Assembly: GCA_963819715.1 (NCBI GenBank)
Contig: CAWFXE010000002.1
Span: 310,001-374,000, forward strand
Origin: DASUPK01 sp963819715
GTDB taxonomy: Bacteria > Actinomycetota > Thermoleophilia > Solirubrobacterales > 70-9
Length of the DNA stretch: 64,000 bases
Direction: 5' to 3'
The translations under genes were made by a program, and so were the position numbers. Under the pieces are notes generated by a model that did not search any database, had not been told where the DNA came from, and worked only from the letters and a program-made list of their open reading frames with translations. The first letter of the stretch is position 1. Each line of letters begins with the position of its first letter. Shown here in pieces: positions 56,949 to 64,000 of the stretch.

Positions 56949-57743
56949 ATGCCCAGCCACGAGACCATCGATCTGACCACCGAGGGCCCCGCCGCTCGCA
57001 TCCTGCTCAACCGTCCCGACGCTCTCAACGCCTGGAACGAGCAGTTCGGAGCGGACCTGCTCGATGCGGTCACGACGGTGGCCGGTGACGACGCCATCCG
57101 AGCCGTGTTGATCACCGGCGCGGGCCGCGGCTTCTCCTCCGGCGCCGACCTGAAGGAGCAGCGCGGTGCGGACGACGGGGGCATGCCCGACCTGGGCGCC
57201 CGCCTCAAGGAGATCTACCACCCGATCATCACGGGGATTCGCGAGATGCCGAAGCCCGTGGTCTCCGCCGTCAACGGACCAGCGGTCGGAATCGGCTGCT
57301 CGCTCGCCCTGGCCGCGGACCTGATCATCGCGGCTGAGTCGGCCTACCTGCTGCTCGCCTTCGTCAACATCGGCCTGGTGCCCGACGGCGGCTCCACCGC
57401 CTTCATACCGGCCCGCGTCGGCTACGCGCGGGCCGCCGAGATGGCGATGCTCGGCGAGCGCGTGCCGGCGGATCGGGCGCTCGCCTGGGGCCTGATCAAC
57501 CGGGTCGTCCCCGACGCGGACCTCGAGAATGAGGCCGGTGCCCTGCTCGAGAAGCTCGCCAACGGACCGACCCGCTCCTACGCGGGATCGAAGAGCCTTC
57601 TCAACCGCCGTCTCTACGCGGACCTCGCCGGCCAGCTCGAGGCGGAGGCAGACGCCCAGAAGGGCCAGGGCCAAAGCTCGGACTTCATCGAGGGCGTCAT
57701 GGCCTTCGTCGAGAAGCGCGAGCCGAAGTTCACCGGCAGCTAG
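56949..57743 (+). CDS. Enoyl-CoA hydratase/isomerase family protein
   Basis: 264 residues. Crotonase fold with ILLNRPDALNAWNEQFGADL, the oxyanion hole motifs GRGFSSGADLKEQ and VNGPAVGIGCSLALAADLII, and a late acidic residue in VNIGLVPDGGSTAFIPARVG. It hydrates or isomerises an enoyl-CoA in beta-oxidation. AAAGGA precedes ATG 56949. It sits downstream of the TetR gene, plausibly acting on acids released by the fusion enzyme. Confidence 0.93.
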   Translation: MPSHETIDLTTEGPAARILLNRPDALNAWNEQFGADLLDAVTTVAGDDAIRAVLITGAGRGFSSGADLKEQRGADDGGMPDLGARLKEIYHPIITGIREMPKPVVSAVNGPAVGIGCSLALAADLIIAAESAYLLLAFVNIGLVPDGGSTAFIPARVGYARAAEMAMLGERVPADRALAWGLINRVVPDADLENEAGALLEKLANGPTRSYAGSKSLLNRRLYADLAGQLEAEADAQKGQGQSSDFIEGVMAFVEKREPKFTGS

Positions 57744-57755
57744 CCTCGGCTGGCG

Positions 57756-59132
57756 ATGCTCTTTCGCCAGATCCTGCACGAGGACCTGAGTTGCGCCTCC
57801 TACCTCGTCGGCGACACCGTGGCCGGAGTCGCCGCGGTGGTCGACCCACAGTGGTCGATCGATTCCTACCTGCGACTCGGCCGCCTCCACGGCGTCCGGA
57901 TCGAGCACGTGCTGGAGACGCACAACCACGCGGATCACGTCTCGGGCCACGGACGGCTCGCCCGGGCGACGGGCGCGACGATCCACATCCACGAGCTGGC
58001 CGACGCCGAGTATCCGCACGAGGCGTTCACCGACGGCTGGAAGCTGAACCTCGGCGAAGTTGAGATCGAGGCGCTCCACACCCCGGGCCACCGGCCTGAG
58101 CACACCTCGTTCCTGCTCCGCGACTCGGCTCGCGGCGGCGACCCCTGGGTCGTGCTGACCGGGGATTCCCTCTTCGTCGGCGACGTCGCTCGCCCGGACC
58201 TGGCGATCGATAAGCGCGAGGGCGCCGCGGGCATTTACCGGTCGGTTCACGAGAAGCTGATGTCGCTGCCCGACGATGTCGAGGTATGGCCCGGCCACCT
58301 CGGCGGTTCGTCCTGTGGAAGCGCGGGCATCGACCACAAGTCGACCTCGACGATCGGCTTCGAGCGGGGGCACAACCGCGCCCTCCGCTTCGAGACCGAG
58401 GGCGAGTTCGTCGAAGACGCCATCGCGACGCTCGGAGCTCCCCCGCCCAACATCGAGCACATCGTCGCCCTCAACCAGGGGCCGCTGATCGAGGACATGG
58501 GGACCCCGGTCCCGCTGGCGCCCCGCGCCGTGGAGGCCGGAATCGCCGAGGGGGCGCTGTTGGTCGACGCACGGACCAACGAGCAGTTCGACGAGGCCCA
58601 TGTGCCCGGCGCGATCAGCGCCTCGGCCTACGAGACCGGCTTCGCCACGAAGGTCGCCAAGGTGGCTCCGCCGGACGTCGATCTGATCGTCGTCGCGGCC
58701 TCAGACGGCTACGAGCTGGAGGCGGCGGATCTGCTCGCCTCCGTCGGGCTCCGTGTCCGCGGGTACCTGGAGGGCGGAATGACCTCGTGGCCCTCGGAGG
58801 GCCGACCGGTTCGCCGGATCGAGCAGATCGACCCCGAGGAGCTGGCCGGCCGCCTGGAGTCGGGCGACATCATGGTCCTGGACGTCCGCGACGACGACGA
58901 GTTCGCCGAGGCCCACATCCCGGGCTCGGTCAACCTCCCTTTCGGGGATCTACCGGAACGCCTGGGCGAGCTGCCCCGTGACCGGGAGATCGCCGCGATC
59001 TGCAGCGGCGGCAAGCGCAGCGGCCTCGCCGCCTCGATCCTCCAGCGGGAGGGGTTCGAGCGAGTTCTGCACGTCGCCAACGGCGGCGTCGGCACCTGGC
59101 GCCGCAACGGGCGCCCGGTGGAGTCGAGCTAG
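57756..59132 (+). CDS. MBL-fold hydrolase with two rhodanese domains
   Basis: 458 residues. The metallo-beta-lactamase domain (about 1-240) has THNHADHVSGHGRLA and the ALHTPGHRPEHTSF histidines of persulfide dioxygenase/glyoxalase II-like proteins. The first rhodanese domain (about 262-350) lacks the active-site cysteine (VVAASDGYELE). The second (about 360-458) has it in AAICSGGKRSGLAASIL. It probably handles persulfide or related sulfur. The start follows a TAGCCT box by 9 nt; the 3' end overlaps the convergent hydrolase gene by 4 bp. Confidence 0.93.
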   Translation: MLFRQILHEDLSCASYLVGDTVAGVAAVVDPQWSIDSYLRLGRLHGVRIEHVLETHNHADHVSGHGRLARATGATIHIHELADAEYPHEAFTDGWKLNLGEVEIEALHTPGHRPEHTSFLLRDSARGGDPWVVLTGDSLFVGDVARPDLAIDKREGAAGIYRSVHEKLMSLPDDVEVWPGHLGGSSCGSAGIDHKSTSTIGFERGHNRALRFETEGEFVEDAIATLGAPPPNIEHIVALNQGPLIEDMGTPVPLAPRAVEAGIAEGALLVDARTNEQFDEAHVPGAISASAYETGFATKVAKVAPPDVDLIVVAASDGYELEAADLLASVGLRVRGYLEGGMTSWPSEGRPVRRIEQIDPEELAGRLESGDIMVLDVRDDDEFAEAHIPGSVNLPFGDLPERLGELPRDREIAAICSGGKRSGLAASILQREGFERVLHVANGGVGTWRRNGRPVESS

Positions 59133-60568
59133 CCCTTCTTCTTCTTCTTACCCTTCTCGTTCCCCGCGCTGATCGAGGTGAGGAACGGGACCAGCCGCTT
59201 CAGGAACGCGTTCACCTTCGGCGCCGCCGCGCTCGGATCGTTGTGCGCGTAGGTCGCCGCCCGGTTGACCAGCTTCAGGTTCCGGCGCGGGATCCGGGCC
59301 TCGGCGGCCAGAGCCTGGGCGCCCTGGATCACCCGCGTGTTCCCGAGCGCAGCCGCGAACGCGTAGATCTTCAGGCGCTTCCGCAGCTTCGTCGCATCGG
59401 TTGAGTGCACGTCGAGCACCGACTGCGCCGGGTTGGGGAGGCCGTCGCCGACCGCGCCCGAGTCGATCGTCAGACGCATCGGGTGGTACCAGGCGGTCCC
59501 GTCCAGGTTCTGGAGACCCCAGCCGGAGAACATCGTCGCCCAGCGCTGGATCGGGGTGATGTTCCCGGCCCGGTCCCAGCCCCGCGGATCGCCACCGGCG
59601 GCCAGCTGGCCGCTGTGAACCTGGGCGGCGATCAGCGAGGACGGCGAGGTCTTGACGTCCGTCGAGAGGCCGAACCCCGCCTCATTGGTCGGAGTCACCC
59701 CGGGCGGAGGCTGGAGGTTCGAGGGCAGGAGCGGCCATCCCTGGAAGACCGAGACGCTCAGCGGCGCGGCCTTCGCCGCCGCGGATCCGACGGTGCCGAA
59801 GAGTCCGGCGAGCGGCGCCGCGATGCCGCCGAAGGACAGCCAGGGCGATGAGGTCTGCAGTGTGTTCAGCGACGTCTGCGCCTGGTCGGGAGTCACCGGA
59901 GTGGGGCTGCTGGCGCCATCGATCAGGACCAGGCCCGAGAGATCGCGCCCACCGGCCCGGCCATTGAAGTCCCAGGTCGCGTAGGCCGTTGTGATCGACC
60001 CGCCGAGGGAATGGCCCCCCATTGCGACATTGCGCCCCTTGCGGCGGGCGGCCTTGACGACGACCCGGAGGTCGTTGATCTCGGTGTTCATCCCCCAGTT
60101 ACGCGCGAAGGGGACGGCCGAGTCGGGCACCGGGCTGTAGTGGTTGGTGATGCTCGAGTTCCCGATGTATCCCAGGTAGTAGTTGAAGAAGTCGGTCGGG
60201 CTCACCCTCCCCTGCTTCAGCAGGTTCAGCTCTGACTGGTCCTCGAGGTAGTTCTCACGCCGCTCCACGGCCCAGACCTGCCAGTCGGGGAGGCGCTTGA
60301 CGATCGTCCTGGCAAGGGGCTCGAAGTAGGCGGCGCTCGCGGAGGTGCCCGGGTTGAGGACGAGGACGTTTCTGGCCTTCGGATCGCCCGTTTTCAGGAC
60401 GCCGACCACGTTCAGGTTCGCCGGGGTGCCGGGCGACGGGTACCCGGCCATCGTCTTGAACCGCACCGGCGTCTTCGCGTTCGCCGCCGGGGCGAGTCCC
60501 GCCCAAATCGCGGCGGTCGCGATCGCAGCCAACACGAGTCGCGCGGAAATCACCTCGCGTGTCCTCAT
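59129..60568 (-). CDS. Secreted alpha/beta hydrolase
   Basis: 479 residues. The signal peptide has core ARLVLAAIATAAIWAGLAP. The fold is an alpha/beta hydrolase with nucleophile elbow GGHSLGGSITTAY and a late YAHNDPSAA segment with a possible catalytic histidine. The C-terminus is a lysine run (GKKKKKG) that could bind acidic envelope polymers. Substrate unknown. An extracytoplasmic esterase or lipase-like role is likely. Confidence 0.85.
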   Translation of the reverse strand: MRTREVISARLVLAAIATAAIWAGLAPAANAKTPVRFKTMAGYPSPGTPANLNVVGVLKTGDPKARNVLVLNPGTSASAAYFEPLARTIVKRLPDWQVWAVERRENYLEDQSELNLLKQGRVSPTDFFNYYLGYIGNSSITNHYSPVPDSAVPFARNWGMNTEINDLRVVVKAARRKGRNVAMGGHSLGGSITTAYATWDFNGRAGGRDLSGLVLIDGASSPTPVTPDQAQTSLNTLQTSSPWLSFGGIAAPLAGLFGTVGSAAAKAAPLSVSVFQGWPLLPSNLQPPPGVTPTNEAGFGLSTDVKTSPSSLIAAQVHSGQLAAGGDPRGWDRAGNITPIQRWATMFSGWGLQNLDGTAWYHPMRLTIDSGAVGDGLPNPAQSVLDVHSTDATKLRKRLKIYAFAAALGNTRVIQGAQALAAEARIPRRNLKLVNRAATYAHNDPSAAAPKVNAFLKRLVPFLTSISAGNEKGKKKKKG

Positions 60569-60698
60569 TCCACTCTCCTCATCTCTCGCCCCTCACCCTT
60601 ACTGATACACCGAACACGGAATGTATCGATAAGTCTCGGTTCCTCGCCGCCTGCCAAGATGCGCAACTTCTCGGCAGGCGTCCTGTTCTCAGCCACCC

Positions 60699-61898
60699 AT
60701 GAAGCGATTCGCCATCCTCACTTCCACGATCGTCGTGCTCGCCGGCCTGCTGGCCGCGGCGCCGAGCGCGTTCGGGATCAAGGCGGGCTTCAACCTGGCG
60801 ACCAAGCGGCTCGAGGCGTCGTACAAGATCGCCCTCTTCGAGCGCCGCTTCAGCGACGACGGCTGCTACCCGGCGCCCCCGAAGCTCGCCCGGGCGATCC
60901 ACGAATCGACGAAGCGGAAGGTCGGCGTGGCGCGCAATACCAAGCACCTCGCCCATGCGAACCAGGTTTATGTGTTGCGGCAGGGGACCAACTGCGAGCA
61001 CCTGCGGATGGCGCTGCGCGCCATCGGCGGGATCTACGTCCTCGACTCGAAGCTGGGGACGGTCCGCCTGCAGGGCCACAGGGGCGCCGCAACACCGGGT
61101 CTCGCCAAGCGGATCACCAACTTCACCATCAAAACGAAGAGCTTCCACATCACCCAGCCGGATACGGCTCCTCGGCTGCAGACGATCTGCCCGGGCGGCA
61201 AGTTCCCGCTCGGCGGCGGGATGACGCAGAGCCCGGCGATCGGCGCCGACGGCGAGGGCGTCTATCCGCACTCATACGAGCGCCTCGGCGCACAGCGGGG
61301 CTGGCACATCAGCGTCGTCTTCCTCGACCCGAGCCGCGCCAGCATCACGCCCCGCGACGTCACGGTGCAGGCGATCTGTGGCTTCGGGGTCATCCCGGCG
61401 ACCCCGACCCCCCACACCACCGTCTACCTGCGCCCGGGTCAGACGAAGACCGTCACGGCGCGCTGCCCGAAGGGCCAGTCACTCATCTCGGGCGGCTTCC
61501 AGCGGACGGACTTCCGGTCGGACGGCGGCGACTACGTGACCGAGTCGCACGCGGTCGGCACCAAGGCCTGGGTCGTCAGCGGACATGCCTACGGGACGGG
61601 CTCCGGCGAGCTCACGGCGATTGCCTACTGCGCCCGGATGAAGAAGCCGGTGATCACCGAGGTCGCCTCATCTCCCGCACCGGTCTCGACCGGCGGCTCG
61701 GCGACGACGACCACGCCGGCGTGCCCTGCGGGCAAGCGCCTCGTCACGGGCGGCTTCAGCTCCGGCGGCTCCACCGACGCCCTCTTCGCTCAGGGCGCCT
61801 TCAACCCGAACGGCACGTTCTCGGCCACCTCCTACGGCTTCTTCGGCCCCGCGCCTCAGCTCACCGCGTACGGGTACTGCCTGCCATCGAAGTCCTGA
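60699..61898 (+). CDS. Secreted protein with CPxGxxLxxGGF repeats
   Basis: 399 residues. The signal peptide has core FAILTSTIVVLAGLLAAAPS. The N-terminal half (about 30-145) is a domain of unknown type with Cys residues. The rest carries three repeats with CPGGKFPLGGGM, CPKGQSLISGGF and CPAGKRLVTGGF, each followed about 60-70 residues later by a Cys near a Tyr (for example TAIAYCARM). The repeats suggest a disulfide-stabilised extracellular module. It is convergent with the transporter gene, 1 bp apart. Confidence 0.78.
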   Translation: MKRFAILTSTIVVLAGLLAAAPSAFGIKAGFNLATKRLEASYKIALFERRFSDDGCYPAPPKLARAIHESTKRKVGVARNTKHLAHANQVYVLRQGTNCEHLRMALRAIGGIYVLDSKLGTVRLQGHRGAATPGLAKRITNFTIKTKSFHITQPDTAPRLQTICPGGKFPLGGGMTQSPAIGADGEGVYPHSYERLGAQRGWHISVVFLDPSRASITPRDVTVQAICGFGVIPATPTPHTTVYLRPGQTKTVTARCPKGQSLISGGFQRTDFRSDGGDYVTESHAVGTKAWVVSGHAYGTGSGELTAIAYCARMKKPVITEVASSPAPVSTGGSATTTTPACPAGKRLVTGGFSSGGSTDALFAQGAFNPNGTFSATSYGFFGPAPQLTAYGYCLPSKS

Positions 61899-61899
61899 A

Positions 61900-64000
61900 C
61901 TAGGCGCGTGTCGGCGCTTCGGCCTCGCCGGCGTGTCCGAACCGCACGTCCGGCAGCAGCCGGTCCGCCCAGCTCGGCAGATACCAGGCCCAGCGGCCGA
62001 GCAGCCGCAGCAGCACCGGCATCAGCAGCAGCCTGATCAGCATCGCGTCGAGCAGCACGGCGATCCCGAGGATCAATCCCATCTCCTTCGGCGGCAGCGG
62101 CCCGGAGAGCGCGAAGGTGAAGAAGACAGCCACCATCACCGCGCCGGCGGCGAAGATCACGCGGCCGGAGTGGGCGAGGCCGCCGACCATCGCCTCCTTG
62201 GCGTCATGCGTCCGGTCCCAATGCTCCTTCGCGGAAGAGAGCAGGAAGACGGTGTAGTCCATCGAGATCGCGAAGATCATCGCGAAGAAGAAGACGGGTC
62301 CCCAGGCATCGAGGAAGCCCTGCGGCTCGAACCCGAGCAGTGAGTGGAGCGCCCCGTCCTGGAAGATCCACTTGGCGACGCCGAACGCGGCGCCCGTGGC
62401 GAGCAGGTTCGTCAATACCCCCGCGGCGGCGATCAGCGGAGCCTGCAGCGCGAACAGCAGGAGCAGGAATCCGAGCGCGAGAACCACGCCGATCACGAGC
62501 GGCGTTTTCGCCGACAGCGCTGCCTCCAGATCGTGGTTCTCGGCCACGGCGCCGCCCACCAGGGCGCCGGCGGGCAGATCGGCGCGCAGCCGGTCGACCG
62601 TGGCGCCCACCTGCGGGCTGGAGGGATCCTGCTTCGGGATCGCTGTGACCAGCGCCCGATCGCCCGAGCGCTGGACTGGCATCACCTGCGCGACCCCCGG
62701 GTCCTGCCGAGCAATGTCCGCGACCCGCGAGGCCTGGCCCGCGGGCCCGACGAGCTGCAGCGGCCCCGTGGCCCCCGGACCGAGCGCGGCCTGGACCTGC
62801 TGGTAGCCGACCCGTGAGGAATCGCCGGCGGGCACGACCTTGATCGAGGGCATCGCGGTGTGGAGCTGGGTCACCGGAAGGATCAGGACCGCCAGCGCGA
62901 TCAGGGTGGGCACGCCATAGCGGAGCGGGTGCCGCCAGAGGCGCTCGCCCCATGAGGCGAAGCGCGCCGAGCGATGCTCGCCCGAGTGCACCCAGGGAAG
63001 GGAGAGCTTGTCGACGCGCGAGCCCAACCTCGCGAGGACTGCCGGCAGCAGCGTGAGCGTCGCTGCCAGCACGAAGATCACCGCGAGCATGATCCCGAAG
63101 CTCATCGACCGGAAGGCAGGGCTCGGCACCAGCATCACCGCGCTCAGCGAGATCAGCACCGTGACCCCCGAGAAGAGCACCGCCTTGCCGGCCGTGTCCA
63201 TCGCCTGGGCCACGGCCTCCTCCGGCTCGAGCTTCGAGCCGAAGAGCGCTCCGCGGAAGCGGTGGACGACGAACAGGGCGTAATCGATACCCAGGGCGAG
63301 CGCGAACATCAGCGCGAAGTTCATCGCCCAGATCGAGATCGGCGTCACGAGCGTCCCCAGATAGAGCATCCCGGCGGCGGCCACCAGGCCCACCATCGTC
63401 AGCATCAGCGGGAGGCCCGCCGCGACCAGGGAACCGAACGCGATCAGCATGATCGCCAGCGTCACCGGCCAGGAGATCACCTCCGAGCGCAGCATCGCGC
63501 TCTTGTTGGCGGCGTTGAAGTCGGACCACATCCCGGGGGCGCCCGTGAGGTTCACCTCCACCCCGTCGCGGCCGAGAGCGCGCAGAGGGCCCTTCAGATC
63601 CTCCGCGGCGCGGACCATCCCGTTGGAGTCGCGGGCGGCGCCGGCCTGAACGATCGCGGTGTGCCCATCGGGCGAGACCGACGAGCCCGGCTGCGGCGGG
63701 ACGACTGTCCGCACCGCGCCGTCTGCGCGCAGTCTCCGTTCCACCGCGCCGACCGTCGCCTGGAAGCTCGGATCGCCCGCGGTGGCGCTCGGCGAGTGGA
63801 CCACGACCATCAGTCCGTAGCTGGAGAGGCCGTTGAAGTTCCGGTCGATCAGCTGACGAGCCTGCACCGACTGCGAGCCGCTGGTCTCCCATCCCGCGCC
63901 GGAGAGCGCCTTCTCAACCCTCGGGGCGAGGAAGCCGAGGCCGAGAGCGAGGACGGCCCAGCCGATCATCACCACCCCGAAGTGGGTGGCGGTGTAGCGC
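61900..64000 (-). CDS. MMPL-family (RND-type) transporter, 5' end outside window
   Basis: Visible 700 residues; the frame is open past the window end (RYTATHFGVVMIGWAVLALG), so the start lies beyond. About 12 membrane helices fall in two sets around two periplasmic loops. The segments ALALGIDYALFVVHRFRGAL and FFFAMIFAISMDYTVFLLSS are the conserved proton-relay helices. MMPL proteins export lipids or hydrophobic compounds, often near lipid-metabolism genes and TetR regulators. The GTG at 63975 is an internal codon, not the likely start. Confidence 0.93.
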   Translation of the reverse strand, partial: RYTATHFGVVMIGWAVLALGLGFLAPRVEKALSGAGWETSGSQSVQARQLIDRNFNGLSSYGLMVVVHSPSATAGDPSFQATVGAVERRLRADGAVRTVVPPQPGSSVSPDGHTAIVQAGAARDSNGMVRAAEDLKGPLRALGRDGVEVNLTGAPGMWSDFNAANKSAMLRSEVISWPVTLAIMLIAFGSLVAAGLPLMLTMVGLVAAAGMLYLGTLVTPISIWAMNFALMFALALGIDYALFVVHRFRGALFGSKLEPEEAVAQAMDTAGKAVLFSGVTVLISLSAVMLVPSPAFRSMSFGIMLAVIFVLAATLTLLPAVLARLGSRVDKLSLPWVHSGEHRSARFASWGERLWRHPLRYGVPTLIALAVLILPVTQLHTAMPSIKVVPAGDSSRVGYQQVQAALGPGATGPLQLVGPAGQASRVADIARQDPGVAQVMPVQRSGDRALVTAIPKQDPSSPQVGATVDRLRADLPAGALVGGAVAENHDLEAALSAKTPLVIGVVLALGFLLLLFALQAPLIAAAGVLTNLLATGAAFGVAKWIFQDGALHSLLGFEPQGFLDAWGPVFFFAMIFAISMDYTVFLLSSAKEHWDRTHDAKEAMVGGLAHSGRVIFAAGAVMVAVFFTFALSGPLPPKEMGLILGIAVLLDAMLIRLLLMPVLLRLLGRWAWYLPSWADRLLPDVRFGHAGEAEAPTRA

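Noticed and set aside
53784..57743. A 1319-codon plus-strand open frame through the monooxygenase fusion gene
   Set aside because: Its first two-thirds are the antisense shadow of the esterase-monooxygenase gene. Only the last part (from 56949) is real, as enoyl-CoA hydratase.
1..64000. CRISPR arrays, rRNA, tRNA, transposase or prophage genes
   Set aside because: I looked for regularly spaced repeats, tRNA T-loop and CCA patterns, and integrase or transposase motifs and found none that I can support.

Overview
The window is GC-rich, gene-dense bacterial chromosome with few intergenic gaps. The gene content points to a soil-type actinobacterium, and a Thermoleophilia/Solirubrobacterales-like lineage is my best guess. 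Supporting features are an F420-type LLM oxidoreductase, many TetR regulators, acyl-CoA/SCP2 lipid genes, a DUF6636 lipoprotein, an MMPL transporter, VapBC, and many apparently leaderless start sites in which a TANNNT -10 box ends 6-10 nt before the start codon. This placement is inference; no rRNA, tRNA or other decisive marker is present.

Layout. 1-6.1 kb: 3' part of an M32 carboxypeptidase (cut by the window), a hydrolase, a GGDEF/HD-GYP c-di-GMP protein, an LLM oxidoreductase and small membrane proteins. 6.2-9.8 kb: two TetR genes, an SCP2 protein under a tandem palindromic operator, a 1-Cys peroxiredoxin and an NTF2-like protein. 9.8-12.8 kb is a scar-like stretch: an indel-riddled secreted gene with an excalibur end, a truncated second copy of the peroxiredoxin, a solitary HNH endonuclease and a 5'-truncated rmuC. 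12.9-18.5 kb: TypA, small ABM/cupin genes, a hydrolase-adenylate cyclase fusion and VapBC. 18.6-22.5 kb: an acyl-CoA dehydrogenase under the same tandem operator as SCP2, then hydrolase, acyltransferase, SRPBCC and a 42-residue membrane protein. 22.4-29.2 kb: a choice-of-anchor-D surface protein and a MoxR-DUF58-transglutaminase operon.

29.2-35.5 kb: lipoproteins, an OmpR-type two-component system, a PucR regulator divergent from a desaturase, and a secreted protein with a terminator. 36.2-42.1 kb is a signalling operon: GAF/GGDEF/EAL protein, STAS protein, cNMP-binding/CBS/DUF294 protein, DEDDh exonuclease and a membrane protein. 42.2-50.1 kb looks like a catabolic island working through gamma-glutamylation of an amine, probably ethanolamine or a polyamine: two APC permeases, a PuuD-type hydrolase, a glutamine-synthetase-like ligase, an aldehyde dehydrogenase and an SDR. 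50-53.7 kb: TetR, GATase, RidA plus threonine ammonia-lyase (a functional pair) and DoxX. 53.7-57.7 kb: an esterase-Baeyer-Villiger monooxygenase fusion divergent from a TetR and an enoyl-CoA hydratase. 57.7-64 kb: MBL/rhodanese protein, secreted hydrolase, secreted repeat protein and an MMPL transporter cut by the window end.

Several otherwise intact genes carry one or two frameshifts (histidine kinase, PucR, SDR, one TetR), mostly at G/C runs, so consensus errors are possible there. Almost all convergent gene pairs abut or overlap at their 3' ends.
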